64,000 nucleotides of DNA from Phialophora verrucosa (taxonomy: Eukaryota; Ascomycota; Eurotiomycetes; Chaetothyriales; Herpotrichiellaceae), in the NCBI GenBank assembly GCA_002099365.1, contig MSED01000007.1:434001-498000 (forward strand). Reading direction: 5' to 3'. Numbering within the stretch: the stretch's first letter is position 1; each line of letters begins with the position of its first letter. Shown in pieces: positions 22,456-33,552 of this stretch. The translations under genes were made by a program, and so were the position numbers. The notes beneath the pieces are model-generated. The model had not been told where the DNA came from and made no database searches. It saw only the letters and a list, made by a program, of their open reading frames with translations.

Positions 22456-24498
22456 ATGTATCGTTTCATCTACCAAAATGGAAAATTCGAGTCGCTGGCG
22501 GATCGAAGGCGCATGCAGCTTCAAGACTCGGACGCCCGATCCCATGCAGCCCGAGTCTCCCACCAGAACAAGACACGCAGGCAGGCTCCCTCGGGGCTTG
22601 ATATTAAACATACGGGTAGAGTCTACCCAGGTAAATCGATCGAGTTGGGTGGCACCGACACTCAAGCCTCGTCCGAGGGAAAAGACGATCATTGTCAAGA
22701 TCAGGAACGACGCTTCGTGCAAGCTCGGTCAAAGGGGCCAATATTCCCACGCCACTCGTACGCGTTGACGAAAAGCAACCGAGATGTGCCCCATATGAAT
22801 GTCTCACCCTCGTCGATACTGGCGCAGTCGACCAGAGATCCCTTTGACTCTTACCCAGGGCGAAAGCTGCCCGAACATGTCGAGTGGGCGGTAAATTACA
22901 GTGAGTGCCCTCCAGGATCAACAGCACGTTGCGAACATCACGGGCTTCACTCTAAGATCTAGTGCAAAGACTGCTTCGGTCCCGAGGGACTGTGAGAGCT
23001 GCTGACACCTAACGGCATGTAGTGGTCGAAGGCATATGGCCGCAAATGCTCTGCGCCGTCCCGCGAGCCAGCCTCGTGGTTGCGAGACGCGACTGGCGAC
23101 GCTACAGCCTCGACGACGACTTACTCTTCCACTGCCAGGTGGCGCTCGCGTGCGGCCTGAGTCTCGCTTCCCAGAAGGACTACTCAACCCCCAGAGCGTT
23201 GGAGGGCCTTACCCTCGCACGGTTCCACCACTACTCGATTGCCTTACGCCTGCTCAAGCAGCAAATCGAGTCCCTCAATGGACGACCGGCATCCGAACTC
23301 CTCATCATCTGCGTCTTGAGGATGGGCGTCAGTGCCGACGTCGACCAGGATCCTATCCCGCCGGACTGCCATCCTTCGTCACCTTTGGCTACCGCTCAGT
23401 ACTTGCATCTCTACGGGAGGATGTCGATGATGCCAAGCTATGCCAAAGCCCTTCACCAGCTGGTCGAAAGTCGTGGGGGAATTCACGCCCTCAAGCGCAT
23501 TGCCGTGCCGGACTGGCTGCTCCTGTAAGTACGTGAAACTTGGCAATGGGCATGTTAACTCAACGCGGGTTTTCCAGCGCAGATATATACGGCGCATCTC
23601 GAACCGGCGATCCTCTCCGCTACCCGCGTATACGCCCTTGCGAATCGATTGTGAGCAGCGGCAAGCACATTCCCGATGCTAAAGCCAGAGACCTCTCCGA
23701 GCAATTAGGTAGCGGGTTTCGCGGCCTGGACGACTTTTTGACATTCGAACTCCGCGAAGCCCTCGGAAAGGCGGTAGAGGCAACCGTGGCTCTAGATCAC
23801 TACGACCGCCACGAGAACAACCCGCCGCTTCTGGCCCATGTCGTGCTCGCGGCGAATGAGGCACAGAGGGCGGTTCTGGAACTCGGTGTCAACGACGGTT
23901 CGGCGTGGGGGGACCTGGTGTGTAATTGCTGTCGAATTGCCGCGCTAGTAAGTTTCTTCACCAACACGTAGTATTAGGAGAGCACGAAAGACAGCGATGC
24001 TAACAATGACAGATCTACAACGATATGGTTCTATTCCCGCTGCCGAGTTGCACGAGGCTCAAGTCTCGCTTAGCCCAAGAACTAATACGGCTTCTCGAGG
24101 AACTGGAACAATCGGAGATGACGATTGAAGAAGCCAATGGGTCGAACACCAGTATCCTTGCAGACATGTTGATCTGGGTGACGGTCATGGGCGGGATCGC
24201 CGCGTCTTTCACCCCCAATCGGTGGTGGTTCACAGACCGGTTACGAAGCAGGCTCAGCAGAAGCGCCCGGACCCGAAACCGCGAGTGGACTTGGCTCTCC
24301 TTTGAGCGGCTTGTGTCGAGGTTCCTGTGGTGGAGTCCCGTGGTAGATGTCCCTGGGGTGAATCTGTGGAGGGAAGCAACTGAGGTCGACGCGGCGGAGA
24401 AGACGACGGACGATGACGAGGAACTCGAGGATACAGCAGAACCGGACCAGTCTCACAGCTCATTCTCGGGCCGGGATGCGTCAGGCCAACTCATGTAG
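22456..24498 (+). CDS. Fungal transcription-factor-domain protein lacking a zinc cluster
   Basis: Probable nuclear regulator of the fungal-specific transcription-factor-domain type (DUF3468-like), 600 aa. Exons 22456-22900, 23023-23524, 23578-23947 and 24013-24498, all introns GT-AG and frame-consistent. The N-terminus (MYRFIYQNGKFESLADRRRM) and the later SPSSILAQSTRDPFDSYP segment are typical of the subgroup that has a basic N-terminal region and a D-P-F-x-x-x-P block but no Cys6 motif. The remainder is helical (for example HLYGRMSMMPSYAKALHQLV, with VESRGGIHAL as in many such proteins). The C-terminus is acidic (EDTAEPDQ). Without a DNA-binding cluster it may act through a partner. The location behind a sugar transporter suggests a local regulator, but nothing proves it. 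Confidence 0.72.
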
Positions 24499-25111
24499 TC
24501 GACACAGTGGGAGGCTCATACCCAGTACGAAGTGCGCGCAAGGCTGAGCAGGTCACTGCCAGGACGGAGATGCTGTACTGGCGAAGCACGCGGAGCAAAG
24601 ACGGTCGCGTTCACTTTCCATCTCCGTCTCAGCCCTCGTACGAGTGACGACGAGTGGGAGGCTCCGGAACCCAAACGCCCAGACCTGTTGAATGATGTCA
24701 CGGACGCATCTAGTGTTCCTTCTGTCCAATCACACCACATGACCTGCCATTCCGGGACTTTACGAACAGACCAGGGCGAGCAGTCATAATGTCATCAGAT
24801 GTTTTGAGAGCCGGCCACCTACCAGCACATGCCCAGGACATGGATGAGAAAGGCCCGTAAGGAGTCACGAGTAACGGCTGAAGTCCGAGAAAATCAGTTC
24901 CCTTGATTGTGTCCGTACTCGTACGAGTATCGTAGTAGCCGAATTGGAGACATTCCCGGCTTATTGCTACTGCCTGCCACTGGGTAGTTTCCACCACATG
25001 CCATTCGAACTGCTAAGCCAAGTGGAGGAAATCTGCTCGTAGTCTACTTTGCACATCATCTCATTTTCCCATCACGAGATCGGATCTGTCTTCCTTCCCT
25101 TTTCTCTCCCC
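24499..25111. other. intergenic with a perfect 14-bp palindrome
   Basis: 613 bp upstream of the cupin gene. Contains the perfect palindrome TACTCGTACGAGTA at 24916-24929. No gene seen. Confidence 0.5.
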
Positions 25112-25922
25112 ATGTCGTTGTTGCAAAACCCCGTCAGAGTAGCAAAGAGGTGCATTACACACTCACGAGGTCCCGTACGGCTCCTCCAAGGGAAGCATTA
25201 CCACAAAGGAACTCATCCACTCGCCCTCCTCGACACAAAACCGAGGACCGGTCCTCGTGCATCAGCATCATCTAATCCCTCGGCTCGCGCAGTCGCCACC
25301 AGCACGGCCAAGATGAAGTTCACGACGCCATCGTCGGATCCGCCCAAGCATGAGATGGCGTATTTTCCGGACATGACGACGTCGCTGCCGAGCGAGTCGG
25401 GCGAGTTTCGCCGCGTGTTGTGGACGGGCCTGTACAGCCAGTTGGTCCTGATGACCGTGCCTGTAGACGGGGAAATTGGAGATGAGGTACGGCGTCTTCT
25501 GTCCTTGCTTTCGTGCGGGTCTCAAAGAGACAAGCGGGTGCAGAGAAACTTCCCTTTTTTCTTCGGCTAACGTGGCTTCCCCCTTCGCTCCGCCGCCACA
25601 GAAACACACTGTCGACCAAATCCTCACGTTCACCTCCGGCAAGGGCAAGGCCACCATCAACGGCGTGGATCAGGATGTCAAAGCCGGCGATCTTATCATC
25701 GTGCCCGCCGGCACGCAGCACCAGTTTATCAATACAGGGCCGACGCCTCTCATCTTGTACACCGTATACTCGCCCGCGGAGCACAAGCCGACCACAGTAC
25801 ACAAGGACAAGGCGCAGGGAGATCGCGAGGAGGAAGAGGGCATCGACGAGGCCCCGGAGTGGAGCCAGCGGAGTAAGAAGGAGAACGAGAAGTTGGGCCT
25901 CGTGGACCCGGAGGAGCACTAG
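25112..25922 (+). CDS. Cupin-fold protein, possibly mitochondrial
   Basis: Small single-domain cupin of the mannose-6-phosphate-isomerase-like type, 231 aa from the first ATG. Exons 25112-25486 and 25602-25922, 115-bp intron. The first 65 residues (MSLLQNPVRVAKRCITHSRG onward) are rich in Arg, Lys and Ser with few acidic residues, as in mitochondrial presequences; a second in-frame ATG at 25313 (MKFTTPSSD) would give the bare cupin. The cupin core runs from GEFRRVLWTG through KHTVDQILTF (motif 1, with a reduced metal-ligand set) to VPAGTQHQFINTG (motif 2). The C-terminal tail is acidic and charged. No enzymatic role is known to me for this fungal subgroup; it may bind a metal or small molecule. 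It ends 88 bp before the convergent TSR2 gene. Confidence 0.82.
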
Positions 25923-26010
25923 ATTGTGAAATCGAATCGAGTCGAAGACGAGCCGCAGCATTGAGACGACCATTCGTGCAAGAATGCGAATGTCCTTTCC
26001 CACGTGCCTT

Positions 26011-26682
26011 TCATTTCTTCTTGTTCTTGCCCACCACTTTTGTGAAGCCCTCCTCGTCGATCTCCGGCTCGGGTTTGTTCCTCTTCGGCATCCAGTCGAT
26101 GTTAATAAGAGGAGGTGCCTCGTCCATGTTGACATCCGGTCTGTCGGGGGTCCAATCTTCGTCGTCGTCGTCGTCGTCGTCGTCGTCATCCCAATCCGTC
26201 TCCTCCCCCTCTTTATCCTCCGCCCTTACGATGTCGACCTTGCGCTCCCCGCCTCCCTTCTTCTGCCCCTCCTGCCACTTCTGGTAGAGTGCTTGTAGTT
26301 CGCTCGTGTCCCCGTCCACGAGCTTCGCGCACCCGCTCCATATCCGCCTCGCGACCTCTTCCGCGCTGTCATCGTCGACCACGACCTCAAACTCGTCGCT
26401 CATGACCTGGATGAGCACTTCTTCCAGATCGCTGACGTCGGCCAACTGCGGCGGGCTGGAGGTCAGCAGCTCCGACACCGCGCCCGCCAGCCAGTCGCGC
26501 TTGTCCTTGGACACCTGCGCCGAGCCGCCCCAGTTGTTCTGGATGGCGAGCGTCAGGGCGGGCCACGACCAGAGCTGCAGCGCGACGAGGAGGTCGATCT
26601 GCGCGGAGAGCGTGGAGGGGACGGCTTTGTCGTCTGGAGGGGAGGTGGATTGTTCGGTCTGTTGGGGGTTGGGTTGGGCCAT
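26011..26682 (-). CDS. TSR2: Pre-rRNA-processing protein TSR2
   Basis: Nuclear ribosome-assembly factor: in yeast Tsr2 is the chaperone that releases ribosomal protein eS26 (Rps26) from importins and delivers it to pre-40S particles. 223 aa, intronless, start MAQPNPQQTE at 26682. The family hallmark WGG is at residues 51-53 (NNWGGSAQVS) within a helical core of about residues 25-140. A long acidic run of Asp residues follows, encoded by a GTC trinucleotide repeat on the plus strand (about 26157-26190), and the protein ends in the conserved DEEGFTKVVGKNKKK. The acidic tail is the part that in yeast engages eS26. Size and order of parts are as expected. Confidence 0.94.
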   Translation of the reverse strand: MAQPNPQQTEQSTSPPDDKAVPSTLSAQIDLLVALQLWSWPALTLAIQNNWGGSAQVSKDKRDWLAGAVSELLTSSPPQLADVSDLEEVLIQVMSDEFEVVVDDDSAEEVARRIWSGCAKLVDGDTSELQALYQKWQEGQKKGGGERKVDIVRAEDKEGEETDWDDDDDDDDDDEDWTPDRPDVNMDEAPPLINIDWMPKRNKPEPEIDEEGFTKVVGKNKKK

Positions 26683-27250
26683 TGCGAATGGTGGGTTTGT
26701 GTGTAGGTGCGGCTTTGGAATCGAATGTGCGCGGTTCGTGGGTTCTCGTCACGGAAGGGTTGTGGTACGAGAATAGGCGGGCGGTTCAATAATCTCTGGT
26801 CATGCTCGTTTCATGGCTCTGAGAGTGAAAAGAGAGGTCTGTAAAGCATGACATCAACTACGTACAGTAAGTAACCACTGTGCCACTGTCTTCGTGCGCA
26901 GTTTGGGAGAGATCAAGATCAAAAATTTCCGACGGCGGTTCGGCCAATCTTTCGCCGAGCGGCCGGGGAAAGTCACAAAGTGTGTAGCAGGCTGGTGTGG
27001 GAAGTTTTCTTCGGGCTCAGCTTTTTCTACTGGCGGACGTGTTGGCTATGTGGTTCCATCCTGTAAGTGGCGATGATGTGGCAGAGAATCCTTATATCTT
27101 ATAAGTTGGGGTTGAAGGCAGGCACTGTGTCACTACTAGTGATTTAGATTGGAGAGGTGTGTCTGAAAATCAAGATCAGACAGATATCCTTCTTTCAGTT
27201 GATTGCGAATACTGGCATTCACTACACTGGAAGGATAATACACACGAAGA
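26683..27250. promoter_or_regulatory. Divergent intergenic region between TSR2 and the second SDR gene
   Basis: 568 bp separating two divergent start codons. No binding motif stands out. Confidence 0.4.
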
Positions 27251-28192
27251 ATGGGGGATCCTACTTCCGTCCCAGCAGCACCCCTGGCCACACAGGATGA
27301 ACGAGCTGCTCTAGCCTCTCGAGTCATTCCCACCATGAGCCTCTCCACCGCTGTGAACCCTCTCACGGCACCCTTGCCGCCTGTCCAGGCAACCTCTGCT
27401 GCGGAGAGGGCTGCCGCCCGATTTGGCGTCGAAGGCAATGCGGTCCTCACCGGAGGCGCTGGCACCTTGGCCTTGGTGTCTGCCAGAGCACTTCTTGAGC
27501 ACGGCCTGTCAGCAGTCACACTCATGGACTTGCAGTCGACCATCGATTCGTCTACCGACGCCATCGCCGAGCTCAGGGGGAAATTTCCCCAATCTCACAT
27601 ATCGACGGTCGCTGTCGACGTGACTTCAGAGTCAGGGGTGGATGAAGCTTTCAAGAACGCTCGAGACTTGATGGGAAGCGTCGACATCCTGTGTTGTTTC
27701 GCAGGAATTGTGGGCTGTGTGCCCTCGATATCCGCCACTGCAAGTCAATTTCGCAAAGTCGTCGATGTCAACTTGACGGGATCGTTCTTGTGCGCCCAAG
27801 CTGCGGCGAGATACATGATTGAGTCCAAGACAGGGGGATCGATATTGTTCACGGCCTCGATCTCTGCTCACGCGACAAACTACCCTCAGCCTCAGGCGGC
27901 GTACAATGTCAGTAAGGCGGGCGTGGTGCATCTGACCCAGAATCTGGCGGCCGAGTGGGCTGTGCATGGCATTCGGGTCAACTGCATGTCGCCAGGATAT
28001 ATGGACACGGTGCTCAATGCCGGTGGCAATCTCCAGCCCCTCAGGGATATCTGGGCAGGTCGATGCCCCATGGGCAGGATGGGAGATGTGGAGGAAATCA
28101 CAGGCCCTGTCATTCTTCTGAGTAGCAAGAGAGCTGGAAGGTATATAACAGGAGCGGACCTTCGCGTCGACGGTGGTGCGCTGTGCTTCTGA
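27251..28192 (+). CDS. SDR, polyol/ketose-reductase-like, with altered Rossmann motif
   Basis: Single-exon short-chain dehydrogenase/reductase, 313 aa (285 aa if the ATG at 27335 is used). Its layout is that of fungal D-arabinitol 2-dehydrogenase, L-xylulose reductase and NADP-mannitol dehydrogenase relatives: about 60 extra N-terminal residues, a catalytic serine in TASISAHATN, YNVSK as the Tyr/Lys pair, and RVNCMSPGYMDT after the active site. The cofactor loop reads TGGAGTLAL where the family has TGxxxGxG: the second and third glycines are Thr and Ala. The rest of the protein is intact and there is no frameshift. It may bind cofactor weakly or be repurposed. Its role in sugar-alcohol metabolism is inferred from resemblance only. 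Confidence 0.82.
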   Translation: MGDPTSVPAAPLATQDERAALASRVIPTMSLSTAVNPLTAPLPPVQATSAAERAAARFGVEGNAVLTGGAGTLALVSARALLEHGLSAVTLMDLQSTIDSSTDAIAELRGKFPQSHISTVAVDVTSESGVDEAFKNARDLMGSVDILCCFAGIVGCVPSISATASQFRKVVDVNLTGSFLCAQAAARYMIESKTGGSILFTASISAHATNYPQPQAAYNVSKAGVVHLTQNLAAEWAVHGIRVNCMSPGYMDTVLNAGGNLQPLRDIWAGRCPMGRMGDVEEITGPVILLSSKRAGRYITGADLRVDGGALCF

Positions 28193-29053
28193 CTTGGCGG
28201 ATATCACGTCGGGTGTAGTGCAAGACTTCTGCCTGCAGCACACGTGCACCTCCAGCCTCGTCAAGGTCTCGTCTCTGTTCTACCGGGGCATTTCGTTTTC
28301 ATCGCAGATCAGGTGTATCATCAGTCAAGGAAAACGCGAAGTAGCCTGAGGCTGAGGCTGAGGCTGGCAGCGAACTGGGGCTGGCTTGGACTTGGGAAGT
28401 GCCCCGCATGAATCTGCCTCGCGCCATTTCTCGTCAACATCTCAAGCAAGGCAACTTGCCAGTTGCGGACCAACTGCTAGCTGGTATGGAAACAGCAACG
28501 TCAGCCCGTGAGGATGGAAGTCGCTGCAGGGTCAGGAGCAAGGCAGTGTCCTCGACTAATGCCGGACGGTCTTGCCATTGTCTCAGTGGCCAGCCCGATC
28601 AAGGCTTGCGTATATCGCAGCAGCTTAGTTGGCCAATTTGTCGGATGCGGTGTGATTTGTTATGGCACGCGCCTCAAGCTCTGCCCGCCAGAGCAGGGGA
28701 TGGCAACAACCGCCCACTCTATGGGCTCAGCCTCAGCCTCCAACTTTCCACCAACGTCCTGCTGCCGGACCGTCATCTTGCACCAGATCACCGGCTTCGT
28801 TACTCTTCACCGACGTGCTCCAAAGTAGTGCCAGAATAGACATTGCCAGCTGTTGTTGAGAACCTCGTCGCAGTCAAACTTGCGAGTCCTCCGTCGGCCG
28901 GCACTTCAGGAAGAGTGCCAATGATGTGGCGGTCACAGCCTTACTCTGGCTAAATAAAACCACATCTACCGCGACAACTCTAATCGGCTTCGGGTTACGC
29001 GGATTCGAGCGCGGTGCTATCTGGAGCGTCAGCCAGCTGCTCGCCACAGCAGG
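28193..29053. other. intergenic, upstream of the NLR gene
   Basis: 861 bp. Contains a short GCTGAG/GAGGCT tandem (about 28345-28365) and a related CAGCCTC run of opposite orientation near 28728-28740. No supported gene. Confidence 0.45.
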
Positions 29054-32000
29054 ATGGCAGGCACTGGGAATCTAACGTCAAAGGTGGTGGACAAACCGGC
29101 CACTTTGGGTTTATCAATCGTTGTCAACCCCGAGAACCCGAACGTTGAGTAAGTCTGCTCATCAGAGCTGCCCGCGAGCAATTACCATCGTACTTACCCA
29201 AAGGACAGTGTGGTCTTTGTTCACGGTTTCAACGGCAACCCCGAACGAACCTGGCTGCACAAGGGTGACGCGAACAGTCAGTCAGAAGCCTCCAGTGGGG
29301 ACTACTCCGACGAACGGCCCCGAAAGATTCAGAAGGTTGTCGATTCGTTCAAGGCGTCACGCGATCGGAAGGCCGTTTACTGGCCTCGAGATCTTCTACC
29401 CCAGACACTGCCATATGCACGAGTGCTAACTTATGGCTACGATACCCACCTCGGGCATCGGCTCGGGCTCCCCAGAAGTCAGAAAACAGTCTACGATTTC
29501 GCAAAGGACTTTCTGATGGAGCTGGAGGCGCTACGTCGGTCTCAACCGAAGAGACCGCTTGTGTTCATTGCTCACAGCCTTGGAGGCATCGTCGTCAAGG
29601 AGATGCTCCGACAGTCATATGGGTATTTGAAACATCAATCTGGCCTTCGGGTCATATCAGAGTCAACTTCAGGAATCGTCTTCTTTGGCACACCCCATGG
29701 CGGCGCAGATCCGCGAAGTCTCCTGAAGACCATCGCGAGTAACATCGCCAGGGCTGTAGGATTCACAGCCAACGAACAAGTTCTCGAGAGCTTGCTGCCC
29801 TCCTCAGAACGTCTAAGGCAGCTCAGGGATGAATTTGGACCCATGGCTCGCGAACAAGGATGGATCGTCCATTGCTTTCAAGAAGACCACGGCATCAAAG
29901 CTCTCAATGGGTGCAAAGTAAGCATTTCATCGACATACCGCTGCCTTGCCTACGACGCTGACTTTCGTAGGTCGTTGAAGATGTCTCATCATGCTTGGGT
30001 GATGCCAGCTTAGAACTCACTCAGCACATCGCAGACAACCACATGGATATGTGTCGCTTTAGCTCATTCCATGATGCAGAGTACCAGAAGCTTGCTGCTG
30101 CCGTTGAACGAGTCCTTGCAGACCAGAAAGAACCTCCTACAATATCGACTCGGTCAACACTTGACAATGCAGAACGGCAAGCATACACCAATTCGCTGAG
30201 GTTTGACCAGATCGATGCCCGCCATGCTAGCATCAAGCCGGCCCACTCGAAGACTTGTAAATGGCTACTCAAAAGATCCGAATACCTGGATTGGCTTGCC
30301 CCGGACCTCCAAGATGAACACAATGGATTCCTGTGGATTAAGGGCAAAGCCGGCAGCGGCAAGTCGACGATACTCAAATACATCCTATCGCACGCGAAGA
30401 AGACTATGCCAGAAATCGCTATTATTTCATTTTTCTTCAACGCTAGAGGCCACGATGTGGAGAAGTCGACCATAGGCATGTATCGCTCGTTGCTCGTGCA
30501 ACTCTTCGAGTATATCCCGGAGCTACAAAGTGTCCTGGACGTGCTCCCTCGGCCCCCCCTGTCTGCTACCGGTGAATTCGAAGGTCAATGGCAACTTGAA
30601 ACCTTGATAGGACTCTTTCGAGACGCTGTCGGTTGTCTCGGGGAAAGGGGCCTGATCTGCTTCGTCGACGCTCTAGACGAGTGCGATGAAGATGATGTTA
30701 GAAGAATGGTGGCCTGCTTTCAGGGCCTCGGTCAAGAAGCTACCGAGTCAGGAGCCCGAGTTCGTATCTGTTTCTCCAGTCCCCATTATCCCTATATCAC
30801 AGTCGACAGGTGCGTCGAACTCATTTTGGAAGGTCAAGAGGGCCATCAACAAGACTTGGCCAATTACCTCCAGAGTGAACTGAAAATCGGGAAGAGCCAA
30901 CGCTGCGAAAAGATCAAAGAGGAACTTCTCCGGCGAACCAATGGAATATTCCTCTGGCTCGTCTTGGTCGTCCAAATCTTGCAGAAGGAGTTCGACCGTG
31001 GGCGAGTGCACGCGCTGCAACATCGACTAGAAGAGATCCCGCCGGGACTTGACGAACTGTTCAGAGACATTCTGACCCGGGACACACGAAATGCCGACGA
31101 CCTTCTGCTCTGTTTGCAATGGATTTTGTTCGCCAGGAGACCCCTGAAGCGAGAGGAGCTATACTTTGCAATACTCTCCGGAACTGAACCCGAACATCTC
31201 GAGCAGTGGGATGCGGCCGAAGTGACACCGAGCGTTATGGACAGATTTATCCTTGATTGCTCGAAAGGTCTGACGGCTCTGATAAGGACTAAGAACCAGA
31301 CGGTCCAGTTCATTCACGAGTCGGTGAGGGACTATTTACTCAAGGGGAATGGATTGGCTCATATCAGGCAAGACCTTGCTGCTAATTTTTCGGGATCAAG
31401 CCACGAGAAGTTAAAGCTGTGCTGCCACAATTATTTGAACATGGAGATTCCGGAGCTCATGCACACTGGCGGAACAATCGAAGCCAGTCTGGAGACACAT
31501 GAACAGCAGCCCGGCAATGGCAGTGACGACCTTGAAGAAGTCGCCTCCCGCGACGATAAAGAAAAAACCCCGGTAATGGTAGCTGATAACCTGGAGACCA
31601 AAGAGCTCCGTGAGAGGTTGCGTCTGCGTTTCCCTTTTCTCGAATATGCTGTCAACAATGTTTTCTATCATGCGGAAGCTGCGCTCGCGACGGGCATATC
31701 GCAAGGAGCCTTCATCGATCAATTCAACCTCGCAGCTTGGAGGTCCCGAAACAATGTCCTTGAGAAATTCAAGATACGACGGTATTCACTTTCGGTGACC
31801 TTGTTGTATATCTTCGCCGAGAAGAACTTGCCTGGTCTCATTCGTCATGAGCTTGGCCGAGTGCCTCATATGGATATCAGAGGGGAACGCCACATTTGTC
31901 CTCTGAGAGCAGCAATAGCGCACAAGAACGAAGCAGCCATACGGGCATTGTTGGTGCCGGCCGATCGAGCCGGGGACTTGGGACTTCCACATTCGCCATC

Positions 32001-33552
32001 TGCTAGCCCAGACGAACAGCACTGCCATCCAGTTTCAGTCCTCCTGCAGGGCGAAGCTGAGTTAATGTCATCCGCAAAAGCCTGGCCTGTTTTTCTGTGG
32101 GCTGTGTTACGTGGCGAGGCTGATCTCATAAACACCCTGATGGCTACAGGAAAAGTCAATTTACACTATCAAGCGGAAATTACAGTACGCAGACGTTCTG
32201 GTATTGTCGTCCAGCTTTCTCAGGAATACACTGATGCCTATATGACGCCTCTGAGGATATCGTTGCACCAAGCTCATCCCACTGGCGGTCAACGACTACC
32301 GATCCAAGCAGGGATATCTCTTCGCGACCTGCTGTCATGGGCACATGAACATGGTTTCCGGCTCCTCGTTAGGCACCTCATGTGGCACTATGTGGCTGAA
32401 AATATGGATTGCTCTGAACTCTCACGCACAACGATCCTCTCGAATGTCAGACCACTGCTCACCGACCATGACCTGACTTCCTTGATCTGTCAGCATGCAG
32501 GACCTCAGTTGGACTTGATTAGCGAACAATGCCCCCATCTTCTGTCGTATGGATTGCGATATCAGGTCCCCGGCCTGGTGACTCACATCCTCCAGCATGC
32601 TCCCACGGCCCTGGACGAATTGCATTTGTGGGAGGTTTCCGGCTTTTTCCGTCATTATGTTGCACAGCTGGATCGGGACTCACTTCAGCTTGTTATTGCA
32701 GCAGTGAATGTCAATGCCACCTTTCGACCTAGATTAATACGCTCTCTCACAATCGACGAGTACGAGCCAGAAACCTACCGGCGCTTAGTAGATGACGGGC
32801 TCGAACTCGACGGCGCGGCAATCGAAGGTGTTCCCCTGTTATCTTGCGCGTCCAAGAGAGGGCAGGATGATCTGGTGCAGCTTATCCTGGAACGATGTAG
32901 CGTCAACGTCAACGCCACAGACTGCGATGGACAGACTGCGCTCTCTTTGGCTGTCTTCTCCGGAACCATCACGACCGTGCGAATGCTCCTCGATGCAGGC
33001 GCAGACGTCAATTGTCAGGATAAGGTGGGTGGAACGCCGCTTTCATACGCCGCGAGGGGAGGCAATGAAGAAAAAGTCAAACTGCTCTTGAAGGTCAACG
33101 GCATCAAGGTTAACGTACACGACAATAGCGGGGACACCCCTTTAATAATCGCAGTAAGGCGAGGGAATGACACAATCGTGAGACTGTTCTTGGAGCATCA
33201 AGCCGTGGATGTCAATGCCCAAGGCAATGGTAGGGATACCCCTTTACTAAGGGCAGTGAAGTTGAGGTACGATTCCATAGTGAAACGCCTACTGCAGCAT
33301 CGAGCTGTGGATGTCAACGCGAGAGATGCAGGTGGCAGATCATCTTTGTTGTGGGTGGCTGGCTTTGGCCACGAGGCAACTGTTGAGCTCCTCCTCCAAC
33401 ACCCCAACATCGATCTCGGCACAGTTATGCTGGAAAGTGATGGCGCCCTGGCGGAAACGTCGCCACTCGAACTTGCCAGGAAAGGAGGTTATCCCAGAGT
33501 GGTCACGATGCTGGAGCAAAAGATGCATCAAAAGCAGGCGGAACAACAGTGA
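29054..33552 (+). CDS. NLR-type receptor: alpha/beta-hydrolase, NACHT, winged helix, ankyrin repeats
   Basis: Fungal STAND ATPase of NLR layout, 1461 aa. Exons 29054-29148, 29209-29917 and 29971-33552, introns GT-AG. Domains: residues 33-270, a DUF676/SesB-like alpha/beta-hydrolase starting VVFVHGFNGNPERTW, with nucleophile elbow AHSLGG (Ser155); residues about 390-560, a NACHT NTPase with Walker A GKAGSGKST (393-401) and Walker B LICFVDALDECDEDD (about 497-510); residues about 640-700, a winged-helix segment (LQWILFARRPLKREEL); residues about 1220-1455, six or seven ankyrin repeats with TPL..A..G and DVN signatures. In known fungal systems such receptors sense non-self through the repeats, oligomerise through NACHT, and act through the N-terminal effector, often killing the cell. 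No frameshift. The ligand and whether the hydrolase is the effector are unknown. No prion-like effector partner was found nearby. Confidence 0.92.
32824..33530 (+). repeat. Ankyrin repeat array in the NLR C-terminus
   Basis: Six to seven units of about 33-34 codons. Successive units contain DGQTALSLAVFSG, GGTPLSYAARGG, GDTPLIIAVRRG, RDTPLLRAVKLR and GRSSLLWVAGFG, each followed by a leucine-rich helix and a DVN or VNV turn. The fourth and fifth units share nearly the same H-x-A-V-D-V-N-A segment at DNA level, as expected if units duplicate or convert. Confidence 0.85.

Noticed and set aside
25320..26189. 289-codon minus-strand frame over the cupin gene
   Set aside because: Starts in the GTC repeat of TSR2 and runs antisense through the cupin; low-complexity Thr/Arg. 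A shadow frame.
28345..28740. GAGGCT and AGCCTC runs as a possible inverted-repeat element
   Set aside because: Arms are short simple repeats with no target duplication or coding capacity between them.
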